Of a stretch of DNA of 40,961 nt, positions 6,890 to 14,025 are shown one piece after another. The DNA is from Oscillospiraceae bacterium (GTDB taxonomy: Bacteria; Bacillota; Clostridia; Oscillospirales; Oscillospiraceae): assembly GCA_017561205.1 (NCBI GenBank), contig JAFZDL010000086.1, forward strand, positions 1-40,961, written 5' to 3'. The first letter of the stretch is position 1, and every line of letters starts with the position of its first letter. A program made the position numbers and the translations under genes. Under the pieces are notes generated by a model. That model worked only from the letters and a program-made list of their open reading frames with translations. It was not told the origin of the DNA and did not search any database.

Positions 6890-6910
6890 AAGTTCTAATT
6901 TTTTGAACTT
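6890..6910. promoter_or_regulatory. Operator 1 of the lysogeny switch
   Basis: AAGTTC (6890-6895) and GAACTT (6905-6910) form an inverted repeat with a 9-base AT-rich spacer. The core GTTC-N9-GAAC is repeated exactly at two further places in this region, which is strong evidence for a protein-binding site. It lies between the two divergent promoters. Confidence 0.8.
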
Positions 6911-6915
6911 GCCTA

Positions 6916-6944
6916 TTGCATTTTTGAATTTAGTGTGTTATATT
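6916..6944 (+). promoter_or_regulatory. Rightward early promoter (PR-like)
   Basis: TTGCAT (6916-6921) and TATATT (6939-6944) are 17 bases apart. Transcription would start near 6951, exactly at operator 2, so repressor bound there would block it. This promoter drives the Cro-like gene and the early operon. Confidence 0.7.
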
Positions 6945-6950
6945 GCTAAC

Positions 6951-6971
6951 AGGTTCAACGCCTATGAACTT
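6951..6971. promoter_or_regulatory. Operator 2 of the lysogeny switch
   Basis: GTTC (6953-6956), nine bases, GAAC (6966-6969), flanked by AG and TT as in operator 1. Its centre is 61 bases (about six helical turns) from the centre of operator 1, on the far side of the rightward promoter. It overlaps the expected transcription start and lies just before the RBS of the Cro-like gene. Confidence 0.8.
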
Positions 6972-6993
6972 GTACGAAAGGAGGAAATCGCAC

Positions 6994-7215
6994 ATGGCGT
7001 ATGATTATAGCAAGCTGAGCGGCAAGATCCGTGAGGTGTTTGGCACCAACGGAAAGTTTGCTAAGGCTATGGGGCTGTCTGAACGCACTGTTTCTTTGAA
7101 AATGACCAGCAAGGTTGGTTGGAAACAGGAGGAAATGGACAAAGCTATGAACCTGCTCGGCGTACCCTGTGAAGAAGTAGGCACTTATTTTTTTAAGCAA
7201 AAGGTTCATAGCTAA
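6994..7215 (+). CDS. DUF739 family Cro-like DNA-binding protein
   Basis: A 73-residue protein opening MAYDYSKLSGKIREVFGT, the signature start of DUF739 phage proteins, with a short helix-turn-helix (KFAKAMGLSERTVSLKMTSK). It is the first gene rightward of the control region and divergent from the repressor, the position of cro in lambda-like switches, so it probably turns off the repressor gene during lytic growth. ATG 6994 is preceded by GAAAGGAGG; an in-frame start 51 bases upstream is unlikely because it would precede the RBS. Operator 3 overlaps its stop codon. Confidence 0.88.
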   Translation: MAYDYSKLSGKIREVFGTNGKFAKAMGLSERTVSLKMTSKVGWKQEEMDKAMNLLGVPCEEVGTYFFKQKVHS

Positions 7216-7222
7216 TGAACTA
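7202..7222. promoter_or_regulatory. Operator 3 at the end of the Cro-like gene
   Basis: GTTC (7204-7207), nine bases, GAAC (7217-7220), again with the AGGTTC form of operator 2. It spans the stop codon of the Cro-like gene. A distant third operator of this kind could support looping with operators 1 and 2 about 250-310 bases away, or act as a roadblock. Confidence 0.7.
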
Positions 7223-7244
7223 CCGGCGTGAAAGGAGCACAAGT

Positions 7245-7472
7245 ATGGGTACACTACTGACCCGCAAGGAAGCTGCAGCAAAGCTCGGCATTTCCGTGGA
7301 CACGCTGGATGCAGAACGAGCCAGCGGCCATTTGGCTTACATCCAACGGAAGCCGGGCGGCAAGGTTTGGATCGCCGAGGAAGCGATCAATGATTACTTA
7401 TCCAGAGCGACGCACCCTGTACGACCTCCGGTCAGAATGACCAAGGAAACATACAGGAACCGTCGAGCCTGA
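7245..7472 (+). CDS. Excisionase-like helix-turn-helix protein
   Basis: A 75-residue protein with an Xis/MerR-type winged helix: LLTRKEAAAKLGISVDTLDA is the recognition helix-turn-helix, followed by a wing with GGKVWIAEEAINDYL. Length and layout fit phage excisionases and small AlpA/MerR-like regulators. It is the second gene of the rightward operon, after the Cro-like gene, a common place for xis-like genes. RBS GAAAGGAG at 7230-7237. Excision is the likeliest role, but regulation of early genes is equally compatible with the sequence. Confidence 0.75.
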   Translation: MGTLLTRKEAAAKLGISVDTLDAERASGHLAYIQRKPGGKVWIAEEAINDYLSRATHPVRPPVRMTKETYRNRRA

Positions 7473-7508
7473 GAATAAGCGCACAGCGCAGAAAGGAGTT
7501 GAGAGGTG

Positions 7509-7715
7509 ATGGCATATTACAGGCGCTGCCCCTGCTGTGGAGCGAATAACGATCCCGGCGAGATCTGTGATTGCCAGGGCGAGGACGAAAAAAAGGAGGC
7601 CACCCCCGTCGCACCGGGAATGACCTCAGGCTTTATACCCATTCCATCTTATCAAGGGGCAAATCAAAAGTCAATCTTTGAAAGGAGAGATGCCCTTTGG
7701 CGGACAATGATCTGA
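7509..7715 (+). CDS. Small protein with N-terminal zinc ribbon, unknown function
   Basis: A 68-residue protein with CPCC at residues 7-10 and CDC near residue 21, forming a probable single zinc ribbon at the N-terminus, followed by a polar acidic linker and a short basic tail. A GTG lies directly before the ATG; ATG 7509 is preferred given GGAG at 7494-7497. Its 3' end overlaps the next gene by 19 bases. I do not recognise a family; many phage early regions carry such short zinc-ribbon proteins, which usually bind nucleic acid or another protein. Confidence 0.65.
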   Translation: MAYYRRCPCCGANNDPGEICDCQGEDEKKEATPVAPGMTSGFIPIPSYQGANQKSIFERRDALWRTMI

Positions 7716-8077
7716 GAGATCTCCGGGTGCAAAAGCAGCTGCCGGTTAAAGATATGGTCGAGGTTGTCCGTACCCTGTATCCGAAATTCGATAAGACCGT
7801 ACAGAGCAAATGTGAGAATGGCAGTTCTTACGGCATAGCCCTCCGCCCGGATGCAATGGAAGCCCTTTACAAGCAGTTTGCCCCGGAGATTCTGGAGGGG
7901 CGCAGGCTGGCCCACAAAGAACGCCATAGATTAACCTGTCGTATATCTGCCAGGTTAGAGAACGACGACTATGCGGCGTTGCAACAGCACCTAAAGGCAG
8001 ACGGATACGCAACTATGCAGGATCTGCTTACTGATCTTGTGCGGAGGTACTTAAAAGCAAAGGAGGATGCTGAATGA
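7697..8077 (+). CDS. Conserved phage early protein, unknown function (TTG start)
   Basis: A 126-residue soluble protein. The first half (LRVQKQLPVKDMVEVVRTLYPKF, then QSKCENGSSYGI) resembles a divergent helix-turn-helix of the kind found in clostridial phage early proteins. The last ~45 residues (a Cys-Arg-Ile-x-Ala-Arg-Leu strand followed by an amphipathic helix with MQDLLTDLVRRYL) look like a ribbon-helix-helix module. I therefore suspect a two-domain DNA-binding protein. The start is TTG, placed 8 bases after AGGAGA; no ATG or GTG is suitably located. It overlaps its downstream neighbour by an ATGA junction. Confidence 0.75.
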   Translation: MADNDLRDLRVQKQLPVKDMVEVVRTLYPKFDKTVQSKCENGSSYGIALRPDAMEALYKQFAPEILEGRRLAHKERHRLTCRISARLENDDYAALQQHLKADGYATMQDLLTDLVRRYLKAKEDAE

Positions 8078-8289
8078 ACATCCCCGATCACCCTGTTATC
8101 CGGAACATGGAAACCACCGGCACGCCGGATGGAAAAGCTGAGCAGTATCCTCGGTGCCCTGCCTGCGGCGAGGAATGCGAAACAGTATTCCGGGATCGCT
8201 TTGGCGCATACATCGGCTGCGACGTGTGCGTGGAAACAAAAGATGCGTGGGAAGTGGATGTGTGCTTCCCGGAAAGCGAGGTTGAATGA
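8074..8289 (+). CDS. Small zinc-ribbon protein, unknown function
   Basis: A 71-residue protein with CPAC at residues 28-31 and CDVC about 20 residues later, giving one four-cysteine zinc ribbon, ending in an acidic tail. The ATG overlaps the preceding stop (ATGA), so it is probably translated by coupling. Family not recognised; similar one-ribbon proteins sit just before DUF3846 genes in other phages. Confidence 0.65.
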   Translation: MNIPDHPVIRNMETTGTPDGKAEQYPRCPACGEECETVFRDRFGAYIGCDVCVETKDAWEVDVCFPESEVE

Positions 8290-8654
8290 AAGGCATTGTA
8301 ATTACCCCTGAGAATGTGATCTCTGTCCAGGACTTCGGCGATCCGCTGTATAAGACAGTCGGCGCAGCTGTTGGTGGTGGCATTGAGATTGTACACCCCA
8401 GGTTACTGGAACAGCCTTTTTGCATGATCGTAGACGACGAGGGGTTGTTGAAGGAGTACCCCTTGAATGTGGTCGGTAGTTTTCTCTATGAAACACTCAG
8501 CCACGGGTATCCGATTGTCGGCACAGTCGTGTTCATGAAAGAAGGGTTCCGAGATGGAGAACCGGACATCATCGGCCTGTCCGATGAAGATATCCAGTAC
8601 TTAACTGATAAGTTTAATCACTTTTTCAAACTGAAAGGAGAAACTACCCCATGA
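8286..8654 (+). CDS. DUF3846 family protein
   Basis: A 122-residue protein with the DUF3846 pattern: an I-E-I-V-x-P-R-L-L-E-x-P-F-C-M-I-V-D-D-E-G-L stretch at about residues 38-59, then PLNVVGSFLYETLSHGYPIVG. The family is found in phages and mobile elements of Firmicutes, often beside replication genes; function is unknown. Start overlaps the previous stop (ATGA) and the stop overlaps the next start region, so it is part of the same coupled operon. The C-terminal ~30 residues are an additional helical tail. Confidence 0.85.
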   Translation: MKGIVITPENVISVQDFGDPLYKTVGAAVGGGIEIVHPRLLEQPFCMIVDDEGLLKEYPLNVVGSFLYETLSHGYPIVGTVVFMKEGFRDGEPDIIGLSDEDIQYLTDKFNHFFKLKGETTP

Positions 8655-9640
8655 TTATTAAACCTGAAAAGCTGACTTTCGCCGATAAGAAAGTCCGTAT
8701 CCTGATTGCTGGCTTCCCTGGCATTGGTAAGACCACTCTGGCACTTTCTTCTCCTGATCCGCTGTATGTCGATGTGGACCTTTCCGCAGAGCGCATCAAT
8801 CGTGATGTACTGAACCTTGCGAAAGGTATTACACAGCCCCGGGATTACAAGGAACTGCGGCAGGATCTTGGCCTTGGCTGCACTGAGATGGAACTGCAGG
8901 CGGTGAGAAATAGCCTTGCAGACTATAAGACCATCGTCGTTGACACTGGTGGTAAGCTGCTTGCCATCATGGGCCAGTACGGTATGCGGATCGACCCCAA
9001 GTATGGCCGAAAAGATGGAAGTCTGTCCTTGCAGGGCTATGGTTGGCTCGGCAAAGAGTTCCAGCGCTTCCTCGATCACATCATCTATCAGCTGGACAAG
9101 CACATCGTAATCGTATTCCACACTGTTGAGGAAAAGGATGGCGACGATACCAAGCTGCGGATCAAGGCAGAAGGATCCTCCAAGAACTCCGTGTGGGAGG
9201 TTATGGACCTGGGCGGCTTCGTAGAAATGCGTGGCAACCAGCGCACTATCGGCTTCTCCAACTGTGAGCGTTACTTCGCCAAGGGCACCCGTGGTATTCA
9301 CGGCGTTTACCCCATCCCCGAACTGACCCCCGGCACACCCAACGATTTCCTTACCAAGCTGTTCGAGAAGTACAATGCCGTATCTGCGCAGGAAGCGGAG
9401 AAAGCTGCAGAGGACAAAGCTGCCTATGATGCCGCTATGACTGAGGGCTATCAGCTGATTGCGACGGTAGTCGATGCAGACACCGCAACAGCTGCGCTGC
9501 ATGGAATCAAGGCAATCAAGCACGCACTGACTTCCGAGAAGGAACTTGGCGCCGCTTTCAACAAGCAGGTCAAGGAACTGGATCTGATTTGGAACAAGGA
9601 GCAGAAGCAGTACACGCCGAAACCCAAGGAGGATAAGTGA
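8651..9640 (+). CDS. AAA_24 family phage ATPase (RecA-like, Sak4-type recombination protein)
   Basis: A 329-residue P-loop ATPase: Walker A GFPGIGKTT at residues 21-29, Walker B YKTIVVDTG ending at D98, and an FHTVEEKDG sensor-like segment later. This is the pfam13479-type nucleotide-binding protein that in many phages acts as a RecA-like single-strand annealing ATPase (Sak4-like). A basic and alanine-rich helical tail (about 250-329) extends beyond the core. The downstream PD-(D/E)XK nuclease and SSB fit a phage recombination module: nuclease resects, ATPase pairs, SSB coats. RBS AAAGGAG at 8634-8640. Family confident, exact role inferred. Confidence 0.88.
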   Translation: MIIKPEKLTFADKKVRILIAGFPGIGKTTLALSSPDPLYVDVDLSAERINRDVLNLAKGITQPRDYKELRQDLGLGCTEMELQAVRNSLADYKTIVVDTGGKLLAIMGQYGMRIDPKYGRKDGSLSLQGYGWLGKEFQRFLDHIIYQLDKHIVIVFHTVEEKDGDDTKLRIKAEGSSKNSVWEVMDLGGFVEMRGNQRTIGFSNCERYFAKGTRGIHGVYPIPELTPGTPNDFLTKLFEKYNAVSAQEAEKAAEDKAAYDAAMTEGYQLIATVVDADTATAALHGIKAIKHALTSEKELGAAFNKQVKELDLIWNKEQKQYTPKPKEDK

Positions 9641-9957
9641 TGGAGAAAGTAGGAAAGCCGAGAGAAAAATCCCCCTATGCAGGCATGGTTGTCAAGACAA
9701 AGCCGGATGTTGGCATCGACCTGACCTCAGGAAGATCTTTGGGAGACCAAGATTTTCGCATTGAGGATTGGTGGGAAAATGTTTCTGGCCAGTCGTGGAT
9801 GAACTCGGATGGAAACCCGGCCGCAATGAACTATGCTTTTCGCATTGGCATGGGTGGCGGTAAGGTGCCGCTCGATAACGAGGTGCTTTATGGAAAGATC
9901 GGCTGGTTTGGCTATCTCTTCCATGTTTCGGAACTCTGCTTGCCGGAGGTGGGTTAA
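9640..9957 (+). CDS. Conserved phage protein between ATPase and nuclease, unknown function
   Basis: A 105-residue soluble protein, basic at the N-terminus and rich in Trp, Gly and Met (DWWENV, then a GMGGG segment). No motif I can name. Its start is fused to the stop of the ATPase gene and it ends directly before the GTG of the nuclease gene, so it is translated in step with both and may assist the recombination module. Confidence 0.7.
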   Translation: MEKVGKPREKSPYAGMVVKTKPDVGIDLTSGRSLGDQDFRIEDWWENVSGQSWMNSDGNPAAMNYAFRIGMGGGKVPLDNEVLYGKIGWFGYLFHVSELCLPEVG

Positions 9958-10569
9958 GTGGCTCGTTATCTCATGACACACTCCCTGCTTTCATCGTGGA
10001 TGTACTGCCTTAGGGAAAATCCCTATGAGGATGCGACCACTGAATCGGATCCCATGGGCGACTTCCTAAAGGTTCTGCGCCGGGAGCCTACCGAGACTAC
10101 CGAAGCTATGGCTAAGGGCATCGAGTTTGAGAACCTGGTTGACGATATTGTAAACGGCTTCCACGACAAAACACACAACTGGTACGATGCGGCAAAGCAG
10201 GTGGCAGATCGTGTGCGCGGCGGTGTTCCGCAGATGAAGATCAACAAGGAAATTACCGTAAACGGGTTCACCTTTGTGCTCCATGGGCGGCTCGATTGGC
10301 TGAAAGCCGGAGAGATCGTCGATGTCAAGTACACCGGCAAATATGAAAGCGGCAAATTCTTCACCAGCACGCAGCACCCTATGTATTTTGAGTTGGTTCC
10401 GGAAGCGAACAGTTTTACTTACCTTGCCAGCAACGGTAGCAATGTGTGGCCGGAAACCTATCGCCGGGATGAAGCGCAGGATATCAAAATGGTTATTGCG
10501 AATTTCCTCGACTGGCTCGTAGCAACCGGACATATCGAAACCTACAAGAAGCACTGGGAGGCACGATGA
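9958..10569 (+). CDS. PD-(D/E)XK superfamily nuclease (RecB/Cas4-like)
   Basis: A 203-residue protein with the restriction-like nuclease core: GIEFE (E56/E58) as motif I, LHGRLDWL with D113, EIVDVKYTG giving D122-x-K124, and a downstream helix with PMYF and a TYLASNG strand corresponding to the QxxxY region. This matches phage exonucleases paired with recombinases. Start codon is GTG directly after the previous stop (GTTAAGTG). It should generate single strands for the AAA_24 protein. It lacks the four cysteines of Cas4, so it is not a Cas4 homolog in the strict sense. Confidence 0.85.
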   Translation: MARYLMTHSLLSSWMYCLRENPYEDATTESDPMGDFLKVLRREPTETTEAMAKGIEFENLVDDIVNGFHDKTHNWYDAAKQVADRVRGGVPQMKINKEITVNGFTFVLHGRLDWLKAGEIVDVKYTGKYESGKFFTSTQHPMYFELVPEANSFTYLASNGSNVWPETYRRDEAQDIKMVIANFLDWLVATGHIETYKKHWEAR

Positions 10570-11108
10570 AAGGTCCAATGCGAGGGCGCTTGGTCGACAT
10601 GTCTATCGGCCTAAACCAGAAGTACCGGATTACTGTCGAGGTGGATCGTGACTTCCGGGAGGACTACGAAAAGCTGAAAGACCAGGATCTTGACATTGAG
10701 ATCAAGAAGCACCGGGATAAACGGTCAAAATCAGCAAATGCCTATTTCCATGTGCTGGTCAATAAGATCGCATCTGTCCGCGGCGGTAGCGACGATGCTA
10801 CCAAAAAGAGTCTGGTTATTGAGTACGGTGCTTTGGCAAAGGACGAAGACGGTTTTACTGTCGGTTTCAAACTGCCGGTATCCGTCGATGTCGATACGGT
10901 CTACCCCTATGTTAAGTGCTTCGATACCCGGGAAGAAAACGGAAAGCTGTTCAACTGCTATTTGGTCTATAAGCAGACCCGGTTGATGGACAGCAAGGAA
11001 ATGGCCCGGCTGATCGATGGCGCTATCGAGGTTGCCCAGGAACTGGGCATTGAAACCGATACCCCGGAGCAGTTGGCACGGTACAAGGAAGATTGGAGCA
11101 GACAATGA
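10566..11108 (+). CDS. NinB-like phage recombination protein
   Basis: A 180-residue protein. The central motif HRDKRSKSANAYFHVLVNKI and the C-terminal helix with MDSKEMARLIDGAIEVAQEL followed by GIETDTPEQLARYKEDW are typical of NinB (Orf)-related proteins of clostridial phages, which bind SSB-coated single-stranded DNA and help strand exchange. It sits between nuclease and SSB, as expected. The N-terminal strands (about 13-45) are family-specific. ATG overlaps the previous stop (ATGA); an internal ATG at residue 12 is a possible alternative start. Assignment is by motif and context, so moderate confidence. Confidence 0.65.
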   Translation: MKGPMRGRLVDMSIGLNQKYRITVEVDRDFREDYEKLKDQDLDIEIKKHRDKRSKSANAYFHVLVNKIASVRGGSDDATKKSLVIEYGALAKDEDGFTVGFKLPVSVDVDTVYPYVKCFDTREENGKLFNCYLVYKQTRLMDSKEMARLIDGAIEVAQELGIETDTPEQLARYKEDWSRQ

Positions 11109-11491
11109 AACAAGGTCAAGAAGTCTATTGCCCCTACTGTGGCAATAAAGCGGAGTATGTCGATAGCGCAGAGATCTACGGCAAAAGCTATGGAATGGTT
11201 TACCTGTGCCGCCCCTGTGATGCCTATGTCGGTGTTCATGACGGAACAGATACACCCCTTGGCCGACTGGCTAACAGAGATCTCCGCAGGTGGCGCAACA
11301 GAGCGCATGCCGCATTCGATCCCCTTTGGCAGCAAGGCCGATACCGGCGCCGGCGAAACGATGCTTATGCGTGGTTGGCCGGGAAGATGGGATTAACCAA
11401 AGAGGAAACCCACATTGCAATGTTCGATGTGGAGCAGTGTAAACAAGTAATTCAGATTATGGACAACGAAAGGAGAAATCCAAATGTGTAA
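11105..11491 (+). CDS. DUF3268 family zinc-finger protein
   Basis: A 128-residue protein whose N-terminal half shows the DUF3268 pattern: CPYCGNKAEYVDSAEIYG, then YLCRPCDAYVGVHDGT and PLGRLANRDLRRWRNRAH. The two CxxC pairs make a zinc ribbon; the second half is a basic helical domain (RYRRRRNDAYAWLAGKMG). Such proteins are common in phage replication regions and are thought to bind nucleic acid. ATG 11105 follows GGAAGATTGGAG; an earlier TTG in frame is less likely because it would swallow the RBS. Confidence 0.85.
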   Translation: MKQGQEVYCPYCGNKAEYVDSAEIYGKSYGMVYLCRPCDAYVGVHDGTDTPLGRLANRDLRRWRNRAHAAFDPLWQQGRYRRRRNDAYAWLAGKMGLTKEETHIAMFDVEQCKQVIQIMDNERRNPNV

Positions 11492-11771
11492 GTGTAAATG
11501 CGATACCCCCGAAGAGGGCGTTCTGCTCGATGAGGACTTTATCGCTGTTCCTGTTTCTTATTACGAGGAACTGATCCGGGCGCAGACTGAGAGGGATATC
11601 CTCGAAGCAACCATCGAGGGAAAAAACCGGTACAGCATTGAACAGGTGCTCCAGGGTATCAAGGACGCCCGGGAAAAGCGGCTGCGCTGTATGTGCATTT
11701 CAGAGGAAAAAGGCCAGGACGAACCTGTTCCTGCGACCGATCCTGCAGAGGATGTGAACGAGGATGCTTAA
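11484..11771 (+). CDS. Small Cys-rich phage protein, unknown function
   Basis: A 95-residue protein opening MCKCKCDTP and ending in a very acidic tail; a central helix (YYEELIRAQTERDILEATI) may form a coiled coil, and a CMC pair occurs near residue 70. RBS AAAGGAG at 11470-11476. It overlaps the preceding gene by 8 bases and the SSB gene by 8 bases. No family recognised. Confidence 0.65.
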   Translation: MCKCKCDTPEEGVLLDEDFIAVPVSYYEELIRAQTERDILEATIEGKNRYSIEQVLQGIKDAREKRLRCMCISEEKGQDEPVPATDPAEDVNEDA

Positions 11772-12240
11772 TCACATCACTATCATGGGTCGCTTGACCC
11801 GGGATCCCGAGCTGCGCCGCACTGGTTCCGGTATTGCGGTGGCAAGCTTCACCGTTGCTGTGGATCGTGACTTCTCTGGTAAAGACGGTGGAGAAAAGGA
11901 AACAGACTTTATCGATTGCGTTGCTTGGCGGCAGACCGGTGAATTTGTTTCTAAGTACTTCACCAAGGGCCGGATGATCGTTGTGTCCGGACGGCTCCAG
12001 ATCAGACCTTGGACAGATAAGGATGGCAATAAGCGCAGATCTGCCGAGGTGGTCGCTGATAACTGCTACTTCGGTGACAGCAAAAAGGATGGCGAGGGTG
12101 GATCCAGCGCACCGGCGCAGAATAGCTACGGCAACTACGGCGGTGGCTATGGTGGATCCAACAGCGCTCAGCCTGCACCGGCCTATCCTCAGTCAAATTT
12201 CGATTTGATAGAGGGCGACGACTCTCAGCTTCCGTTTTAG
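11764..12240 (+). CDS. ssb: Single-stranded DNA-binding protein
   Basis: A 158-residue SSB: the OB-fold starts MLNHITIMGRLTRDPELR and contains TDFIDCVAW and the GRLQIRPWTDKDGNKR strand; a Gly/Ser/Pro-rich flexible linker (about 108-148) leads to the acidic tip DDSQLPF, the docking peptide for partner proteins (usually DDDIPF). The tip has Q-L-P-F, close to consensus, so recruitment of replication and repair proteins is expected. It protects single strands during phage replication and recombination, next to NinB-like and helicase-loader genes. Confidence 0.95.
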   Translation: MLNHITIMGRLTRDPELRRTGSGIAVASFTVAVDRDFSGKDGGEKETDFIDCVAWRQTGEFVSKYFTKGRMIVVSGRLQIRPWTDKDGNKRRSAEVVADNCYFGDSKKDGEGGSSAPAQNSYGNYGGGYGGSNSAQPAPAYPQSNFDLIEGDDSQLPF

Positions 12241-12274
12241 GAGTGCTGGAGGTTGCACCTAAGGAGGTGAAAAC

Positions 12275-12994
12275 ATGTCGATTAACAGGCCTGTTGAAAT
12301 GTCGTTTTGGACAGATCCAAAAGTGGTTGATAACTTCACCCCGGAAGATCGGTATGGTTTTCTCTATTGCATGACCAATATGCACACAAATCTTTGTGGT
12401 TGTTACGAGGTTAGCATTAAGACGATCTCCCGGGAGACGGGTTACACGGAGGACGCAATAATCCACCTGCTAAAACGGCTCGACAGTGTACACAATGTTA
12501 TCCGCTACGATGTCAAGACCAAGGAACTGTTGGTATGCAACTGGTACAAGTACAAGTGGCACGAATCAGAAAAGGTTAACGATCCTCTGTTGAAAGAGAT
12601 CCGCAAGGTGAAAAGCGATAGCTTCCGGGCGTATCTCGCTGAACTATACAATTCCCGGAAAACCGTAACTGTCCAGTATGTACCGGATGAAAAGAGCCAA
12701 AAGCCTAAAGAGCCACGCACCAAGCACGGCGAATATGGTTGGGTGAAGCTGACAGAAACAGAGTATCAGCGGCTGCTTGCTGATCTCGGTGCAGCAGAAC
12801 TCGAAAGGTGCATTCGGTATATTGACGAGTACGCGCAGATGAACAACAACAAAGGCAAGTGGTCTGATTGGAACCTTGTTGTTCGCAAGTGCCATCGTGA
12901 GAAATGGGGCTTGAAACAGGGATCGGCTTCGGCACCGGCTTCCGGAACGGATCGAATACTCGGAATGATTGAAAGAGGTGACTTTGATGAATAA
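12275..12994 (+). CDS. Phage replication initiator-like protein (N-terminal winged helix)
   Basis: A 239-residue protein. The N-terminal ~110 residues look like a winged helix of the DnaD/RepO type (FGFLYCMT-like helix, CYEVSIKTISRETGYTEDAI recognition region, then KTKELLVCNWYKYKW). After a basic linker (KEPRTKHGEYGW) a second helical domain (LTETEYQRLLADLG ... CIRYIDEYAQMNNN KGKWSDWNLVVRKC) resembles the DnaD-type C-terminal domain. It is followed by a helicase loader gene with an 8-base overlap, which fits an initiator-loader pair. The AAGGAGGTG RBS at 12260-12268 is strong. Specific DNA target unknown. Confidence 0.7.
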   Translation: MSINRPVEMSFWTDPKVVDNFTPEDRYGFLYCMTNMHTNLCGCYEVSIKTISRETGYTEDAIIHLLKRLDSVHNVIRYDVKTKELLVCNWYKYKWHESEKVNDPLLKEIRKVKSDSFRAYLAELYNSRKTVTVQYVPDEKSQKPKEPRTKHGEYGWVKLTETEYQRLLADLGAAELERCIRYIDEYAQMNNNKGKWSDWNLVVRKCHREKWGLKQGSASAPASGTDRILGMIERGDFDE

Positions 12995-13601
12995 GGCGGA
13001 AGCTGCGAAAGTAATAGCGGTTTTGCAGATTAACTACCCTGAGAACTTTCGCAATAAATCCGACGAAGTCATTAAGGCAACTGTCGATCTGTGGGCTCGG
13101 TCCTTCGCCGACGAACCTTATGCCTTGGTGTCAGCTGCGGTGATGGCTCACATGCTATCGGACACAAACCGCTTTATGCCGCCTGTCGGTGTCGTCAAGG
13201 CGAAGATAGCAGAAATGCTAAAGCCTGACGAAATGACAGAGCAGGAAGCATGGGGGCTGGTAGCAAAAGCCCTCCGGAACAGTACTTACGGTGCCGACGA
13301 GGAATACGCAAAACTGCCCCCCGCAGTCCAAAGGGCTGTTGGCGGCGCTTCCCAACTGAGGGATTGGGCAATGATGGATACGGAAACGGTACAATCTGTT
13401 GTTGCTTCCAATTTCCAAAGATCCTACCGGGTAACGAGCCAACGGGAACGGGATTGGGAAAAGCTGCCTGCTGGCCTACGGACTTATGTGGCAGAGATCG
13501 CCGAAAACAGCTTCGGCAGATTGGAAGCCCCATCACTCAGCATCACGGATGCTGAGAGAGCCAAGCAAGATGCAATAAAGAAACTGCGTGAAGCAGAATG
13601 A
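12987..13601 (+). CDS. Replicative helicase loader/inhibitor, G39P-like
   Basis: A 204-residue protein. Residues about 1-75 match the G39P-type N-domain: an aromatic NYPENF stretch, LWARSFADEPYALVSAAVMAHM and RFMPPVGVVKAKIAEM. In phage SPP1, G39P delivers the helicase to the origin-bound initiator and inhibits it until then. The C-terminal half is a charged helical region that may contact helicase. It is translationally coupled to the initiator-like gene (8-base overlap). No phage helicase gene is seen, so the phage probably recruits the host DnaC/DnaB helicase. Confidence 0.8.
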   Translation: MNKAEAAKVIAVLQINYPENFRNKSDEVIKATVDLWARSFADEPYALVSAAVMAHMLSDTNRFMPPVGVVKAKIAEMLKPDEMTEQEAWGLVAKALRNSTYGADEEYAKLPPAVQRAVGGASQLRDWAMMDTETVQSVVASNFQRSYRVTSQRERDWEKLPAGLRTYVAEIAENSFGRLEAPSLSITDAERAKQDAIKKLREAE

Positions 13602-13623
13602 CCAAATATAGGAGGTTTTCAGA

Positions 13624-14025
13624 GTGAACGGAAATGGTATGTATGCAGCGGTCAAGGACAACGCCGGCGTGCGGGCGGTGTTCATCGAGGAAGAGATCCT
13701 GGATCTGCACCGCTTAAACACAAAAACTGCTCAGCGCAGAAACGCAGCTGCGCAGATGGCAACCGAGAACGCAAAGGCCGCTGAAAAGCAGCAGCGAGAT
13801 CTGGCTAAGGCTGCACGCCGCAAGGCAATGGCAACCCGGCGCCTGATCGTGCAGGAGCTGAAGGTGCTGGCAGGTGTGATCGCGGTTGGACTTGGAATGA
13901 GAGCCGGTTTGGTGGCTGCTGCATGGGCCATCCCGGTACTCGCATTCTTCCAGGCGGTTGTTTTCTTCAAAGCGGGAAAATACTTTGGAAAGTATTTCCC
14001 CCGGTGGTTCCAGTTATGGCAGTAA
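13624..14025 (+). CDS. Phage membrane protein with coiled coil, unknown function
   Basis: A 133-residue protein starting with GTG after AGGAGGTTTTCAGA. Residues about 33-85 are a highly charged Ala/Lys/Arg-rich helix (probable coiled coil), followed by one or two hydrophobic segments (about 88-118, with GVIAVGLGMRAGLVAAAWAI) and a short basic/aromatic tail. It is likely anchored in the inner membrane with a long cytoplasmic coil. The location amid replication genes might point to membrane attachment of phage DNA or proteins, but that is speculation. Confidence 0.7.
   Translation: MNGNGMYAAVKDNAGVRAVFIEEEILDLHRLNTKTAQRRNAAAQMATENAKAAEKQQRDLAKAARRKAMATRRLIVQELKVLAGVIAVGLGMRAGLVAAAWAIPVLAFFQAVVFFKAGKYFGKYFPRWFQLWQ

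Noticed and set aside
9958-10569. Cas4 nuclease
   Set aside because: The PD-(D/E)XK core is present but the four Fe-S cysteines of Cas4 are not, and the neighbours are phage recombination genes.
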